A DNA stretch of 64,000 nt from Amnibacterium kyonggiense (GTDB taxonomy: Bacteria > Actinomycetota > Actinomycetes > Actinomycetales > Microbacteriaceae): NCBI RefSeq assembly GCF_004364555.1, contig NZ_SOAM01000003.1:578264-642263 (forward strand). Reading direction: 5' to 3'. Shown here one piece after another: positions 1 to 9,619 of this stretch (position 1 is its first letter; each line of letters begins with the position of its first letter). Both the position numbers and the translations under genes were made by a program. The notes under the pieces are model-generated. The model searched no databases, had not been told where the DNA came from, and saw only the letters and a list, made by a program, of their open reading frames with translations.

Positions 1-22
1 TGATGGGGTGCGCGGTCGACAT
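1..22 (-). CDS. Candidate 5' end of a gene running off the left edge (gltX suspected)
   Basis: An ATG at 20-22 on the minus strand opens a frame reading MSTAHPI before the window ends. A TAGACT -10-like element lies at 34-39, inside a 13-base block also found before the FAH gene and serA. In many actinobacteria the gene after this FAH-family gene is glutamyl-tRNA synthetase, and a short start of this type would fit, but seven residues cannot prove it. The identity is inference from conserved gene order. Confidence 0.3.
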
Positions 23-33
23 GGCGATCCCGG

Positions 34-46
34 AGTCTACCGAGCG
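34..46 (-). promoter_or_regulatory. Promoter block CGCTCGGTAGACT before the left-edge gene
   Basis: On the minus strand the block CGCTCGGTAGACT contains a TANNNT -10 hexamer (TAGACT, 34-39) 11 nt before the ATG at 22. The same block with one base changed occurs at 831-843 (before the FAH gene) and 7557-7569 (before serA). Confidence 0.45.
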
Positions 47-53
47 GCCGGGC

Positions 54-824
54 TCAGGCCCGGGCGCGGGTGGTGTTGACGAGCCGGCCGATGGTGCCGA
101 TCTCGACCTCGACGCGCTGTCCGGGGCGGATCTCGAGGTCGCCGTTCGAGCTGCCGGTCAGGATGACGTCGCCCGGCAGCAGCGTCCAGACGTCGGAGAC
201 CATCTCGACGATCTCCGGGATGGAGAGCACGAGGTCGCGCGTGTGCCCGGACGAGCGCTCCTCGCCGTCGACGACGGTCCGGATGGGAACGCCGCGCGGG
301 TCGATCTCCGTCTCGATGAAGGGACCGATCGGGCAGAACGTGTCGTACCCCTTGCCGCGCGCCCACTGCCCGTCCTCGATCATCCGATCGAGCGCGGTCA
401 CGTCGTTCGCGATCGTGTAGCCGAAGATCACCTGGTCCGCATCCTCCGCCGGCACGCGCTTCGCGACGGACCCGATCACGATGGCGAGCTCGCCCTCGTG
501 GATGATGCGGCCCGGCACCGGCGGCAGCTGGATGACGTCGTTCGGCCCGATCACCGACGTGTTCGGCTTGAGGAAGATCACCGGCTCGGTCTTCGACCCC
601 GGCGGCAGCACGGCCTCGATGCCCGGGTAGTTGAGCCCCATGCCGACGATCTTCGAGCGGGGGATGACCGGCGCGAGCAGCTTCGCCTCGGCGAGCGGAA
701 CCCGCTCCCCCGTCGTCTCGAAGCCCTGGAACATCGGGTCGCCGGCGATGACGACGAGGTCCTCGTCGTCGACGATCCCGAACTGCGGGTCGCTGCCCCC
801 GGACGTGAACCGCGCGATCTTCAC
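54..824 (-). CDS. Fumarylacetoacetate hydrolase (FAH) family protein
   Basis: A 256-residue protein with the FAH fold. Conserved segments seen are GMGLNYPG (about residue 61), the metal-binding HEGELAIVIG (about 107), the NDVTALDRM region, and a C-terminal PGDVILTGSSNG motif where most relatives have TGTP. Family members cleave C-C bonds or hydrate or decarboxylate acylpyruvates and dioxo acids using Mg2+ or Mn2+; the substrate cannot be told here. The start is GTG at 824: a TAGGCT element sits 6 nt upstream, so the mRNA is probably leaderless. The gene lies downstream of leuB-ilvE on the same strand, with fpg on the opposite strand between, an order common in actinobacteria. Confidence 0.85.
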   Translation of the reverse strand: MKIARFTSGGSDPQFGIVDDEDLVVIAGDPMFQGFETTGERVPLAEAKLLAPVIPRSKIVGMGLNYPGIEAVLPPGSKTEPVIFLKPNTSVIGPNDVIQLPPVPGRIIHEGELAIVIGSVAKRVPAEDADQVIFGYTIANDVTALDRMIEDGQWARGKGYDTFCPIGPFIETEIDPRGVPIRTVVDGEERSSGHTRDLVLSIPEIVEMVSDVWTLLPGDVILTGSSNGDLEIRPGQRVEVEIGTIGRLVNTTRARA

Positions 825-830
825 CCCGAG

Positions 831-843
831 AGCCTACCGAGCG
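831..843 (-). promoter_or_regulatory. Promoter block CGCTCGGTAGGCT for the FAH gene
   Basis: The -10 hexamer TAGGCT (831-836) ends 6 nt before the GTG start at 824, leaving almost no leader. The whole 13-base block is identical to the one before serA at 7557-7569. Confidence 0.5.
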
Positions 844-1002
844 GCGCATCCGCGCTTCCGGGGCCTTCCGCTGCTGATCCGCCGGTGCGCACCGCCCGAT
901 CTGCAGCGGAGGGCCCGGGAGCGGTCGGCGCGCGTCGGCGCGCTGACCTGCGAACACTCCGGATCGGACGCATGAACGGCCTGATCGGAGGAGAATCGAG
1001 CC

Positions 1003-1857
1003 ATGCCAGAGATGCCGGAGGTGCACGCGCTCGCGGACGACCTCGCCGAGCGGATGGTCGGCCGCACGATCGCGCGCTTCGACGTGCTGACGTTCTCCGC
1101 GCTGAAGACCTTCGATCCCCCGGCGACCGCCGCGATCGGCCAGGAGGTGCAGGACGTCACGCACTTCGGCAAGTTCCTCGACGTCGACCTCGGCGACCTG
1201 CACGTCGTGATCCACCTCGCGAAGGCCGGGTGGATGCGCTGGTACGACGTCCTCCCCACGACGCGGAACCGCGTCATCGCGGCACGCATCGGCCTCGACG
1301 ACGGCTCGGGCGTGCAGCTGACCGAGGCCGGGACGAAGAAGTCGCTCTCGATCTCCGTGGTCCGGAACCCGCTCGACGTGCCCCGCGTCGCGACGCTCGG
1401 CCCCGACCCGCTGGCGGACGCGTTCACGGAGGGGCGGTTCGCCGAGGTGCTCTCGGCAGCGGGCCGTGCGCAGATCAAGGGCGTGCTCCGCGACCAGGCC
1501 CGCATCGCGGGGATCGGGAACGCGTACTCCGACGAGATCCTCCACGCCGCGAAGATGTCGCCGTTCAAGCCGGCCGTCATGGCGCCGGAGGAGGTCCACC
1601 GGCTCTACGAGGCGATGCGGACCACCCTCGCCGATGCGATCCGGCGCTCGGAGGGCCTCCACATGGCCGACCTGAAGGGCGAGAAGAAGGCGGGCATGCG
1701 CGTGCACGGCCGGACCGGCGAGGCGTGCCTGGTCTGCGGCGATACGATCCGGCAGGTGCGCTTCGCGGACAACTCGCTGCAGTACTGCCCGACCTGCCAG
1801 ACGGGCGGCAAGCCGCTGGCCGACCGCGCCCTGAGCCGCCTCGGCATCACGCTGTAG
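1003..1857 (+). CDS. Fpg/Nei family DNA glycosylase
   Basis: A 284-residue base-excision repair enzyme. The N-terminus MPEMPEV supplies the family's catalytic Pro2 and Glu3, and the Lys of HFGKFLDVD the conserved active-site lysine. The H2TH region lies around residues 150-200. A C-terminal zinc finger (about 246-268) keeps all four cysteines as CLVC-x16-CPTC. The finger arginine that reads damaged bases in E. coli Fpg (R258, HAQRATFYC) aligns with Asn here (FADNSLQYC), so specificity may differ from canonical Fpg. The start is supported by a GGAGGAGA ribosome site ending a few bases before 1003. Monocistronic on the plus strand, convergent with ilvE. Confidence 0.9.
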   Translation: MPEMPEVHALADDLAERMVGRTIARFDVLTFSALKTFDPPATAAIGQEVQDVTHFGKFLDVDLGDLHVVIHLAKAGWMRWYDVLPTTRNRVIAARIGLDDGSGVQLTEAGTKKSLSISVVRNPLDVPRVATLGPDPLADAFTEGRFAEVLSAAGRAQIKGVLRDQARIAGIGNAYSDEILHAAKMSPFKPAVMAPEEVHRLYEAMRTTLADAIRRSEGLHMADLKGEKKAGMRVHGRTGEACLVCGDTIRQVRFADNSLQYCPTCQTGGKPLADRALSRLGITL

Positions 1858-1903
1858 GCGGGGTGGTGTCGAGTCCCTCGCCCCGGAACCCCCACCGGAG
1901 ACC

Positions 1904-1964
1904 ACTTTGCTCACGCTTCTTGCCGCCCGAGCTCCGTGGAGGCGGCAAGAAGCGTGAGCAAAGT
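1904..1964. terminator. Bidirectional terminator hairpin, TGCTCACGCTTCTTGCC family
   Basis: A perfect 24-bp inverted repeat (1904-1927 with 1941-1964, 13-nt loop) lies between the convergent fpg and ilvE genes. The arm is the same 22-base word as the hairpin at 47359-47411, but the loops differ. Confidence 0.75.
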
Positions 1965-1966
1965 CG

Positions 1967-3067
1967 TCAGGCGAGGCGGGTCATCCAGCCGTGGTGGTCG
2001 GGGCGGCGGCCGTACTGGACGTCGGTGAGCTCCTCGCGGAGGCTCATCGTCAGCGCGCCCGGCTCGGCGTCCGGGGCCCCGATCTCCCAGTCGCGCGCCT
2101 TCAGGCGCCCGATCGGCGTGATCACCGCGGCGGTGCCGCAGGCGAACGCCTCCACGATGTCGCCCGACTCGACGCCGCGGCGCCACTCCGCGATGTCGAA
2201 GCGGCGCTCCTCGACGACGTGACCGCGCTCCTCGAGCAGGCGGATCACGGACGAGCGGGTGATGCCCTCGAGGATCGTGCCGAGCGCCGGCGTCACGACG
2301 CGACCGTCGGCGTAGACGAAGAAGACGTTCATGCCGCCGAGCTCCTCGACCCAGGTCCGCTCCTCCGAGTCGAGGAACAGCACCTGCTGGCAGCCCTGCT
2401 CGTACGCCTCCGCCTGGGGCAGGAGGCTCGACGCGTAGTTGCCGCCGGTCTTCGCGGCGCCCATGCCGCCGCGGCCGGCGCGCGACCAGTCCTCCGACAG
2501 CCAGATCGACACCGGCTTGATCCCGCCCGGGAAGTAGGCGCCGGCGGGCGACGCGATGACGTGGAAGTCGACGCCGTGCGCGGGCCGGACGCCGAGGAAC
2601 GCCTCCGACGCGATCATGAACGGGCGCAGGTAGAGGCTGGTCTCGGGCGCGCTCGGCACCCATTCCTTATCGATCTCGACGAGACGCTTGATCGCCGCGA
2701 TGAACGCGGACTCGGGCAGCTCCGGCAGCGCGAGCCGTCGGGCGGAGCGCTGGAGCCGCTCGGCGTTCGCCTCCGGCCGGAACGTCCACACCGAACCGTC
2801 CGCCCAGCGGTACGCCTTCAGACCCTCGAAGATCTCCTGGGCGTAGTGGAGGACGGCGGCGGCCGGGTCGAGGATCAGCGGCCCGTACGGCTTCACCTGC
2901 GCGTCGTGCCAGCCCGCCTCCTCCGACCAGGCGATGGAGACCATGTGGTCGGTGAAGTACTTGCCGAAGCCGGGGTCGGCGAGCATCGCCTCCCGCTCCG
3001 CGTCCGCGCGGCGGGCGGGCGACGGCGTGGTGTCGAAGTCGAGCGCGAAGGTCGTGGTCGTGGTCAT
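1967..3067 (-). CDS. ilvE: Branched-chain amino acid aminotransferase
   Basis: A 366-residue class IV PLP aminotransferase catalysing the last, reversible step of valine, leucine and isoleucine synthesis with glutamate as amino donor. The length fits the actinobacterial/BCAT2-like IlvE form. Seen are [23 protein letters not shown] near the N-terminus, PLP-lysine motif [11 protein letters not shown] (about residue 205), and the [15 protein letters not shown] segment. Its ATG overlaps the leuB stop in an ATGA arrangement (3064-3067), so the two are translationally coupled. It ends next to a strong bidirectional hairpin. Confidence 0.95.
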   Translation of the reverse strand: MTTTTTFALDFDTTPSPARRADAEREAMLADPGFGKYFTDHMVSIAWSEEAGWHDAQVKPYGPLILDPAAAVLHYAQEIFEGLKAYRWADGSVWTFRPEANAERLQRSARRLALPELPESAFIAAIKRLVEIDKEWVPSAPETSLYLRPFMIASEAFLGVRPAHGVDFHVIASPAGAYFPGGIKPVSIWLSEDWSRAGRGGMGAAKTGGNYASSLLPQAEAYEQGCQQVLFLDSEERTWVEELGGMNVFFVYADGRVVTPALGTILEGITRSSVIRLLEERGHVVEERRFDIAEWRRGVESGDIVEAFACGTAAVITPIGRLKARDWEIGAPDAEPGALTMSLREELTDVQYGRRPDHHGWMTRLA

Positions 3068-4125
3068 CGGGGCTCCAGTGCGGGGAGGGCTGCGCGGACC
3101 GCGTCGCCGATCTCGGTCGTCGTGCGGGCGGCCGCGCCGCGGGAGGCGAGGTCGGCGGTGACCGCGGCGGTGATGCGGCCCGCCGCCTCGGGGAGGCCGA
3201 GGTGATCGAGCAGCAGCGCGGTCGAGAGGATGGCGGCGGTCGGGTCGGCCTTCCCGGTGCCGGCGATGTCCGGCGCCGAGCCGTGGACCGGCTCGAACAT
3301 CGAGGGGAAGGCGCCGCTCGGGTTGATGTTCCCCGATGCCGCGAGTCCGATGCCGCCGCTGATCGCGCCGGCCAGATCGGTGAGGATGTCGCCGAAGAGG
3401 TTGTCCGTGACGACGACGTCGAACCTAGCAGGGTCGGTCACGAGGAAGATCGTCGCCGCGTCGACGTGGAGGTAGTCGACCGCGACGCCCGGGAACTCCG
3501 CGGCGACGGCGTCCACGGTCCGCTTCCAGAGCGAGCCGGCGAAGGTCAGCACGTTCGTCTTGTGCACCAGCGTGAGCCTGGAGCGGCGCTCTGCGGCCTT
3601 CGCGAACGCGTAGCGGACGACCCGCTCGACGCCGAAGGCGGTGTTGACGCTGACCTCGTTCGCGACCTCGGCGGGCGTGCCGACGCGGATCGCGCCGCCG
3701 TTGCCGACGTACGGCCCCTCCGTGCCCTCGCGGACCACGACGAAGTCGACGGCGCCGGGGTCCTTGAGCGGACTCTCGACGCCGGGGAAGAGCACGGTGG
3801 GGCGCAGGTTGACGTAGTGGTCGAGCGAGAAGCGGAGCTTCAGCAGCAGGCCGCGCTCGATGTTCGCGTCCTTGAGTCGCGGGTCGCCGGGCGTGCCGCC
3901 GACGGCCCCGAGCAGGATCGCGTCGTGCGCGGCGATCGCGGCCAGCTCGTCGTCCGGCAGCACGTCGCCGGTCGCGAGGTACCGGGCGGCACCGAGCGCG
4001 AACTCGCTCGTCTCGATCGCCGCCTCGTCGCCGACCGCTGCGCGGAGCACCTTCAGGGCCTCCGCGACCACCTCGGGGCCGATCCCGTCGCCGCCGATGA
4101 CCGCGAGTCGGATGGTGCGCGTCAC
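3064..4125 (-). CDS. leuB: 3-isopropylmalate dehydrogenase
   Basis: A 353-residue member of the isocitrate/isopropylmalate dehydrogenase family, which oxidatively decarboxylates 3-isopropylmalate with NAD+ in leucine synthesis. Typical motifs are [16 protein letters not shown] at the N-terminus, the [15 protein letters not shown] substrate loop, and the metal-binding [14 protein letters not shown] segment followed by [13 protein letters not shown] near the C-terminus. GTG start at 4125 is preceded by AAGGGAG. Forms an operon with ilvE (4-bp overlap). The hairpin at 4168-4218 separates it from the permease upstream. Confidence 0.95.
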   Translation of the reverse strand: MTRTIRLAVIGGDGIGPEVVAEALKVLRAAVGDEAAIETSEFALGAARYLATGDVLPDDELAAIAAHDAILLGAVGGTPGDPRLKDANIERGLLLKLRFSLDHYVNLRPTVLFPGVESPLKDPGAVDFVVVREGTEGPYVGNGGAIRVGTPAEVANEVSVNTAFGVERVVRYAFAKAAERRSRLTLVHKTNVLTFAGSLWKRTVDAVAAEFPGVAVDYLHVDAATIFLVTDPARFDVVVTDNLFGDILTDLAGAISGGIGLAASGNINPSGAFPSMFEPVHGSAPDIAGTGKADPTAAILSTALLLDHLGLPEAAGRITAAVTADLASRGAAARTTTEIGDAVRAALPALEPR

Positions 4126-4167
4126 GGAGGACTCCCTTGCTGCCGAGGGTTCCCAGGCTACAAGCGT

Positions 4168-4218
4168 CCGTTCCGGAGGAGTTCCTGCGCGGCCGGCGCA
4201 GGAACTCCTTCGAAACGG
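4168..4218 (-). terminator. Terminator hairpin after the APC permease gene
   Basis: Arms 4168-4190 and 4196-4218 pair over 23 bp with two imperfect positions around a 5-nt loop. It sits between the permease stop (4226) and leuB start (4125). Its word CCGTTCCGGAGGAGTTCC resembles the stem at 33101-33141. Confidence 0.6.
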
Positions 4219-4225
4219 AACGGGG

Positions 4226-5830
4226 TCAGTCGGTGACGCGGTGCACGTCGCGCACCGGACGGCCCTCGACGTAGGCGGCGACCGGGATGACCTCGCCGCG
4301 GAAGAAGGCGCGCCCGCGCCGGTAGTACAGGGCGAGCAGCACGAACCCGATCAGGAGGCCGACGATGCCGACGAAGCCCGTGGCGCCGATCCCGAAGATC
4401 GTCACGTTCTTCCCGTTCGCGTCGGTCAGCCAGTCCGGCAGGGAGTACTCGTACGCGCCGTACCCGAAGACGACGAGCAGCATCAGGCCGCCGAGCAGCG
4501 GGAAGAGACCGCGGAACACGAACCGGCCGACGCTCGTGAACAGCGTCCGCCGGTAGAACCACACGCACGCGAAGCCGGTCAGCCCGTAGTAGAACGCGAT
4601 CATCAGGCCGAGCGATCCGATGAGCGCGTTGTAGAGGCTCTGGCTGATCGCGGTGACGACCAGGAAGAAGATGCACGAGACGACGCCCATGCCGATCGTC
4701 GACCAGGTCGGGGTCTGGAACCGCGGGTGCATGCGGGAGAAGACCGCGGGGATCGCCTTGTGCGCGGCCATCGACAGGGACGTGCGGGCCGTGGGCAGGA
4801 TCGTCGTCTGCGTGCTCGCGGAGGCCGAGGTGAGGATCGTGGCGGCGAAGAGCACCTGCAGCACGTGCCCGAGGACGCTGTCCCCGAACGCCGCCGCGGA
4901 CATCGCGCTGAAGACGTCGCCCGAGTTGTCCGGGTTCGCGAGCCCGACCCCCTTCTCCCCCACTCCCGCGAAGGAGATCGTCGCGATCGAGACGAGCAGG
5001 TAGGTGACGAGCAGCAGGACGGTCGACAGGATCGCGGCGCGGCCCGGGGTCCTGGCCGGGTCCTTCGTCTCCTCGTTGACGGAGACCGCGCTGTCCCAGC
5101 CCCAGTAGATGAAGATCGCGGCGAGGATCGCGGGCGCGATCGCCTGACCGAAGTCGAGGCCGGCGGGGCTGAACCAGCTCCACTGGAACGGGATGGAGTA
5201 CGGCTCGCCCTGACCGGTCGCGACGCGGACGAGCGCGGTCCCGGCGAAGACGAACAGCAGCAGGATCTCGAAGCCGAGCAGGAAGTACTGGAGGCGTGCG
5301 GAGATCTCGATGCCGCGGTAGCAGATCCACGTCATCAGGGCGATCCAGAGCAGGCCGACGATCGTCGACGCCCAGATGTTGCTCGACAGCGCCGCGACGC
5401 CGGGCAGCCCGAAGCCGCCGATGAACACGAACGAGTACTGCCCGGCGATGAAGGCGAGGTTCGCCATCACGATGATGTCGGCGATGATGATCGCCCAGCC
5501 GCCCATCCAGCCCGTGATCGCGCCGAACGCCCGGGTGGCCCAGGTGAACGTCGTCCCGCAGTCCGGGTCGGTGCTGTTCAGCTCCTTGTACGCCTGCGCG
5601 ATGAGGTACATCGGGATGAACGCGAGGAGGAGCATCGCCGGGGCGTGGACGCCGACCGGCGAGGTGCCGCCGACGATGATGAAGCCGAGGCTCGCCGCGA
5701 GGCTGTAGGCGGGCGCCGTCGACGCGGTGGCGACGACGACCGAGCCGAGCAGCCCGATGGCGCCCTTCTTCAGGCCCTTGTCGACCGCCGCGGACTCCGC
5801 GGCGACGGTGGTGACCAACGGTTCGGACAC
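4226..5830 (-). CDS. APC-superfamily amino acid permease
   Basis: A 534-residue cytoplasmic membrane transporter with about 12 hydrophobic segments. The N-terminal [20 protein letters not shown] and the [10 protein letters not shown] segment are typical of amino acid permeases of the APC family. The substrate is not evident; neighbours suggest an amino acid. I chose the GTG at 5830 (VSEPLVTT...) because GGAGG lies 5 nt upstream; an in-frame ATG at 5857 would add nine residues and lacks a comparable site. Flanked by hairpins on both sides, so probably transcribed alone. Confidence 0.85.
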   Translation of the reverse strand: MSEPLVTTVAAESAAVDKGLKKGAIGLLGSVVVATASTAPAYSLAASLGFIIVGGTSPVGVHAPAMLLLAFIPMYLIAQAYKELNSTDPDCGTTFTWATRAFGAITGWMGGWAIIIADIIVMANLAFIAGQYSFVFIGGFGLPGVAALSSNIWASTIVGLLWIALMTWICYRGIEISARLQYFLLGFEILLLFVFAGTALVRVATGQGEPYSIPFQWSWFSPAGLDFGQAIAPAILAAIFIYWGWDSAVSVNEETKDPARTPGRAAILSTVLLLVTYLLVSIATISFAGVGEKGVGLANPDNSGDVFSAMSAAAFGDSVLGHVLQVLFAATILTSASASTQTTILPTARTSLSMAAHKAIPAVFSRMHPRFQTPTWSTIGMGVVSCIFFLVVTAISQSLYNALIGSLGLMIAFYYGLTGFACVWFYRRTLFTSVGRFVFRGLFPLLGGLMLLVVFGYGAYEYSLPDWLTDANGKNVTIFGIGATGFVGIVGLLIGFVLLALYYRRGRAFFRGEVIPVAAYVEGRPVRDVHRVTD

Positions 5831-5926
5831 GGCGACCTCCATCCTGCGCGGCGGCACCCTTGCACACCGGCCCCGGGGAGCCTAGACCCGAACGGCATCC
5901 CGGCGGATATCGCCGCCTGGTGTCGC

Positions 5927-5952
5927 CCTGACCGCCGATTCCGGCGGTCGGG
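5927..5952 (-). terminator. Terminator hairpin after serA
   Basis: Arms 5927-5937 and 5942-5952 form an 11-bp GC-rich stem (one G-T pair, 4-nt loop) 4 bases past the serA stop. Confidence 0.5.
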
Positions 5953-5955
5953 ACG

Positions 5956-7548
5956 TCATTCCGCGACGATATCGATGGCGACGAGCCGCGACGCGTCGAT
6001 GCGCGCGCGGATGTCGTCGAGGACCTCCTGCGACGCCTCGGAGTCGATCGTCAGCACGCTGAGGGCGGTGCCGCCCGCGACGTCCCGCGCGATCTGCATC
6101 CCCGCGATGTTCACCCCCGCCTCCCCGAAGGCGGAGCCGTACTGCGCGACGATGCCGGGGCGGTCGGTGTAGGTGAAGACGACGTGGTGGTCGGCGAGCG
6201 GCACCTCGACGTCGTAGCCCTCGACCTCCGTCAGCTTCTCGATCTGCTTCGGCCCGGTCAGGGTGCCGGACACGGAGTGCGTCGCCCCCGTCGTCGTCGC
6301 GCCCTTCAGCGTGATGACGTTGCGGTAGTCGTCGCTGACCGGGTCGGTGACGAGGCGCACCTGGATGCCGCGCTCCTCCGCGAACAGCGGCGCGTTCACG
6401 TAGGACACGTTCTCGGTGAGCGTGTTGACGAAGAGCCCCTTGAGCGCGGCGAGCTTCAGCACGCTGACGTCGTACTCGTTGAGATCGCCGCGCACCTCGA
6501 CGTCGAGGCTGGCGATCGGCCCGTCGGCGAGCGCGGCGAACACCTGGCCGAGCTTCTCGGTGAGCGGGATGCCGGGGCGCACGTACGGGTCGATGACGCC
6601 GCCGGCGACGTTCACGGCGTCGGGCACGAGCTCGCCGCCGAGCGCGAGCCGCACGCTCCGAGCGACCGCGACGCCCGCCTTCTCCTGCGCCTCGTCCGTG
6701 GAGGCGCCGAGGTGCGGCGTGACCTGGAGGTGCTCCTGCGCGATCAGCGACGGGTTCCGCGGCGGCTCGGTGACGAACACGTCGAGGGCGGCGCCGGCGA
6801 TGAGGCCCGCGGCGAGCGCGCGCTCGAGGGCCGCCTCGTCGATGATGCCGCCGCGGCTGCAGTTGACGATGCGGAGCGTCGGCTTGGCGATCGCGAACTC
6901 CGGGTCGCCGATGAGCCCCGTCGTCTCCGGGGTCTTCGGGATGTGCACGGTCACGAAGTCGGCGACGCGCATGAGCTCGTCGAGGCCGAGCAGCTGCACG
7001 CCGAGCTGCTGGGCGCGCGCCGGCGTGACGTACGGGTCGTAGGCGACGAGGGTGACGCCGAACGGGGCGAGCCGCTGCGCGACGAGAGTGCCGATCCGGC
7101 CGAGGCCGACGACGCCGACCGTCTTCTCGTACAGCTCGACGCCCGTGTACTTCGAGCGCTTCCACTCCCCGGCCTTCAGCGAGGCGTTCGCGTCGGGCAG
7201 GTGGCGGGCGAGGCCGAGGAGGTGCGCGATCGCGAGCTCCGCGGCGGAGACGACGTTCGACGTCGGCGCGTTGACGACCATCACGCCGGCCTTCGTCGCG
7301 CTCGGGATGTCGACGTTGTCGAGCCCGACGCCCGCACGGGCGACGACCTTCAGCTGCCGACCCGCGGCGATCGCCTCGGCGTCGACCTGCGTCGCGGAGC
7401 GGACGAGGAGGGCGTCGGCGTCCGCGATCGCCGCGAGGAGGGCGGGACGGTCGGTGCCGTCGACGTCGCGGACGTCGAAGTCCGGTCCGAGCGCGGCGAC
7501 GGTGGCGGGCGAGAGCTGCTCGGCGATCAGCACGACGGGTTTCGGCAC
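5956..7548 (-). CDS. serA: D-3-phosphoglycerate dehydrogenase
   Basis: A 530-residue enzyme that oxidises 3-phosphoglycerate to 3-phosphohydroxypyruvate with NAD+, the first step of serine synthesis. It is the long actinobacterial type: catalytic and Rossmann domains with GVVGLGRIG (about residue 146), NCSRGGIIDE and HLGAST segments, then an intervening domain (about 320-450) and a C-terminal ACT domain (about 455-530) that in mycobacterial SerA binds serine. GTG start at 7548; a TAGGCT -10 element ends 8 nt before it, predicting a leaderless transcript. Confidence 0.95.
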   Translation of the reverse strand: MPKPVVLIAEQLSPATVAALGPDFDVRDVDGTDRPALLAAIADADALLVRSATQVDAEAIAAGRQLKVVARAGVGLDNVDIPSATKAGVMVVNAPTSNVVSAAELAIAHLLGLARHLPDANASLKAGEWKRSKYTGVELYEKTVGVVGLGRIGTLVAQRLAPFGVTLVAYDPYVTPARAQQLGVQLLGLDELMRVADFVTVHIPKTPETTGLIGDPEFAIAKPTLRIVNCSRGGIIDEAALERALAAGLIAGAALDVFVTEPPRNPSLIAQEHLQVTPHLGASTDEAQEKAGVAVARSVRLALGGELVPDAVNVAGGVIDPYVRPGIPLTEKLGQVFAALADGPIASLDVEVRGDLNEYDVSVLKLAALKGLFVNTLTENVSYVNAPLFAEERGIQVRLVTDPVSDDYRNVITLKGATTTGATHSVSGTLTGPKQIEKLTEVEGYDVEVPLADHHVVFTYTDRPGIVAQYGSAFGEAGVNIAGMQIARDVAGGTALSVLTIDSEASQEVLDDIRARIDASRLVAIDIVAE

Positions 7549-7556
7549 GGTCCCGC

Positions 7557-7569
7557 AGCCTACCGAGCG
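7557..7569 (-). promoter_or_regulatory. Promoter block CGCTCGGTAGGCT for serA
   Basis: The -10 TAGGCT (7557-7562) lies 8 nt before the serA GTG. The 13-base block is identical to that before the FAH gene. It overlaps an 8-bp hairpin (7565-7572 with 7576-7583) that may end mtlD transcription. Confidence 0.5.
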
Positions 7570-7612
7570 CCGGAGCGGCGCTCCCCGCCGCCGTCACGCG
7601 GCGACCCGGACG

Positions 7613-8776
7613 TCAGCGCGTGCGGGCCCGGAACACCTCGAGCAGGTCGGCGAAGAGCGGGTGGGCCGGCTCGATCCCGGTGATGACCGTGACCGCGCCG
7701 TCGGGCTCCTCCTCGCGGAGGATGCGCTGCAGCTCGACGCTCTCCGCGTCGTCCGGGACGTCGAAGCGGAGGGCGTCGGCGATCGCGCGGAGCAGGGCGT
7801 CGCGGGGCAGCCCGCGCTCGGCGAGCTGCGCGGCGGGCCCGATGAAGCGCTCGGCGCGGCTGAGCTTCCGCAGCGGGCCCCGCCCGACGCGCTCCACGGT
7901 GTCCGGCAGCTCGGGGTTCGAGAGCCGCCCCATGATCTTCCGGCCGTAGGCGGCCTGCTCCTCCTCGTCGAGCCCGAACTTCGCGACGAGCAGCGACCGG
8001 GTCTCCCCGATCGCCGCCTCGACCTCGGCCCGGATCGCGGGATCCGTGATGGCGTCCGTGATCGAGTGGATGCCGCGCGCGAACCCGTGGTACGCGGCGG
8101 TCGCGTGCCCGGTGTTGACGGTGAAGAGCTTCCGCTCGATGAACGGCGCCAGGTCGTCCACCCAGTGCACGCCGACGATCTGCGGCGGGTTCCCGTCGAA
8201 CGGCGTGCGGTCGATGACCCACTCGTGGAAGGGCTCGAGCACGACGTCGAGGCCGGCGTCCGGCGCCTGCGCGGGCACGATCCGGTCGATCGCGGTGTTC
8301 GCGAACGCGGCGACGGCGTCGAGGCGGTCGGCGTCCGCCTCCGGGAGGGCCGCGCGGACGTCGGCCTCGAGGATGTCGGTCGCGTTGATGGCGTTCTCGC
8401 ACGCGAAGACCGCGATCCGGCCGCCGTCGATCGCGTCCTGCCCGATCTCGATGCGCCGCTCGATCCCACGGGCGATCACCGGCGCGACGAACGGCAGCAC
8501 GCGCGGCCCGACCGCCGTGGTGACGACGTCCGCGGTCGCGATCTCGTCGACGAGCCGGGCCTCGTCGGTCCGGCTGTTGATCGCGCGGAAGTCGGTGACG
8601 ACCGTCGTCCGCCCGCCCTCGCCGATCTCGGTGACCGTGTACGAGTCCGCCGCGTCCAGCGCGTCGATCAGCGCCTCGGCGACGTCCGCGAACACCACCT
8701 CGTACCCGCTCTCGTGGAGCAGCTCCCCCACGAAGCCCCGCCCGATGTTGCCCGCGCCGAAATGGACCGCCTTCAT
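7613..8776 (-). CDS. mtlD: Mannitol-1-phosphate 5-dehydrogenase
   Basis: A 387-residue polyol dehydrogenase, the usual MtlD length, that interconverts mannitol-1-phosphate and fructose-6-phosphate with NAD(H). The N-terminus [20 protein letters not shown] is the Rossmann nucleotide-binding motif, and [14 protein letters not shown] with the [10 protein letters not shown] segment belong to the polyol-specific long-chain dehydrogenase catalytic domain. No mannitol PTS genes are adjacent, so the source of the substrate is elsewhere. A TAGGTT element (8784-8789) ends 7 nt before the ATG, suggesting a leaderless mRNA. Confidence 0.93.
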   Translation of the reverse strand: MKAVHFGAGNIGRGFVGELLHESGYEVVFADVAEALIDALDAADSYTVTEIGEGGRTTVVTDFRAINSRTDEARLVDEIATADVVTTAVGPRVLPFVAPVIARGIERRIEIGQDAIDGGRIAVFACENAINATDILEADVRAALPEADADRLDAVAAFANTAIDRIVPAQAPDAGLDVVLEPFHEWVIDRTPFDGNPPQIVGVHWVDDLAPFIERKLFTVNTGHATAAYHGFARGIHSITDAITDPAIRAEVEAAIGETRSLLVAKFGLDEEEQAAYGRKIMGRLSNPELPDTVERVGRGPLRKLSRAERFIGPAAQLAERGLPRDALLRAIADALRFDVPDDAESVELQRILREEEPDGAVTVITGIEPAHPLFADLLEVFRARTR

Positions 8777-8811
8777 GGCGGCGAACCTAGCGCGCGGGGA
8801 CGCGGCGCGCC

Positions 8812-9159
8812 TCAGAGGGCGCCGATCACCGACAGGAAGAACGCGAGCTGGCTGAGCGACAGCGCCTGCGAGGCGCAGAGCGCGAGGACCAGGACGAGCG
8901 CGAAGCCGAGGAGGCTCCGCCGCACTCCCAGCACGACGCCGGCGGCCCAGGCGACGACCGGGATCGCGATGCCGATGAGGAGCACGACCCAGGCCGTCGC
9001 CGTGAGCTGCTGACCCATGACGCGGGCGAAGCCGAGCCAGACCACGAGGTTGGACACCGCGCCGTAGACCTGCCAGAGGAAGGCGAGGAGGAAGAGGAGC
9101 GCGATCGCGATCCGCGCGCCGAGGCGCCGCGGCGGCCCGAGCGTGACCGCGGCGCTCAC
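8812..9159 (-). CDS. Small integral membrane protein, unknown function
   Basis: A 115-residue protein with about three hydrophobic helices ([60 protein letters not shown]). I place the start at the GTG 9157-9159, whose GTGA overlaps the stop of the upstream membrane gene; an earlier in-frame start at 9183 would run into that gene. No family recognised. The overlap suggests it acts together with the protein encoded at 9156-9578, perhaps as a two-subunit membrane complex; that is inference. Confidence 0.6.
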   Translation of the reverse strand: MSAAVTLGPPRRLGARIAIALLFLLAFLWQVYGAVSNLVVWLGFARVMGQQLTATAWVVLLIGIAIPVVAWAAGVVLGVRRSLLGFALVLVLALCASQALSLSQLAFFLSVIGAL

Positions 9160-9578
9160 GCGGCCACCAGGATCGCGGGCCACGGCACGAGCAGAAGGGC
9201 GCCGAGCGCCAGGAGCGCGAGCCGGCGGGAGGGGACGCGCACCCGCCAGAGGACGAGGACGAACCAGACCACCGGCGCGAGGACGGCGAGCACCCGGCCC
9301 GCGACGTTCAGCACGAACGCGATCAGCTCGACCGGTGTCCCGCCGCCCGTGCTCACCGACGCCGCGATCTGGAGGTCGAAGGCACTGCGGATCCAGAACG
9401 CCGTCTCGAGCACCGCGACGCCGCCGAGCACGCCGAGGACGAGCAGGGAGAACCCGCCGCCGGACGCCCGGCCCGCACCCGCCGGGCGGTCGTCGATGAG
9501 AGGGGCGGGACGCTTCGGCGCGGCGAGCGCGTCGTCGCCGTCCCAGGAGAGGGCGTCCTCGTCGGTCGGATCGGTCAT
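9156..9578 (-). CDS. Small integral membrane protein with acidic N-terminus, unknown function
   Basis: A 140-residue protein: an acidic cytoplasmic-looking N-terminus ([21 protein letters not shown], first about 45 residues) followed by about three hydrophobic segments ([68 protein letters not shown]). ATG at 9576-9578 follows GGAGGGAC. Coupled by GTGA overlap to the next membrane gene. No family recognised. Confidence 0.6.
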   Translation of the reverse strand: MTDPTDEDALSWDGDDALAAPKRPAPLIDDRPAGAGRASGGGFSLLVLGVLGGVAVLETAFWIRSAFDLQIAASVSTGGGTPVELIAFVLNVAGRVLAVLAPVVWFVLVLWRVRVPSRRLALLALGALLLVPWPAILVAA

Positions 9579-9619
9579 GTCCCTCCGATCCTGCCGCACC
9601 CGCCGGCCCGCGCCTGCCG

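Noticed and set aside
3..2222. Long plus-strand open frame opposite FAH, fpg and ilvE
   Set aside because: Arg/Asp/Gly-rich translation without any known motif, antisense to clear genes; open only because high-GC codon bias removes stops in that frame.
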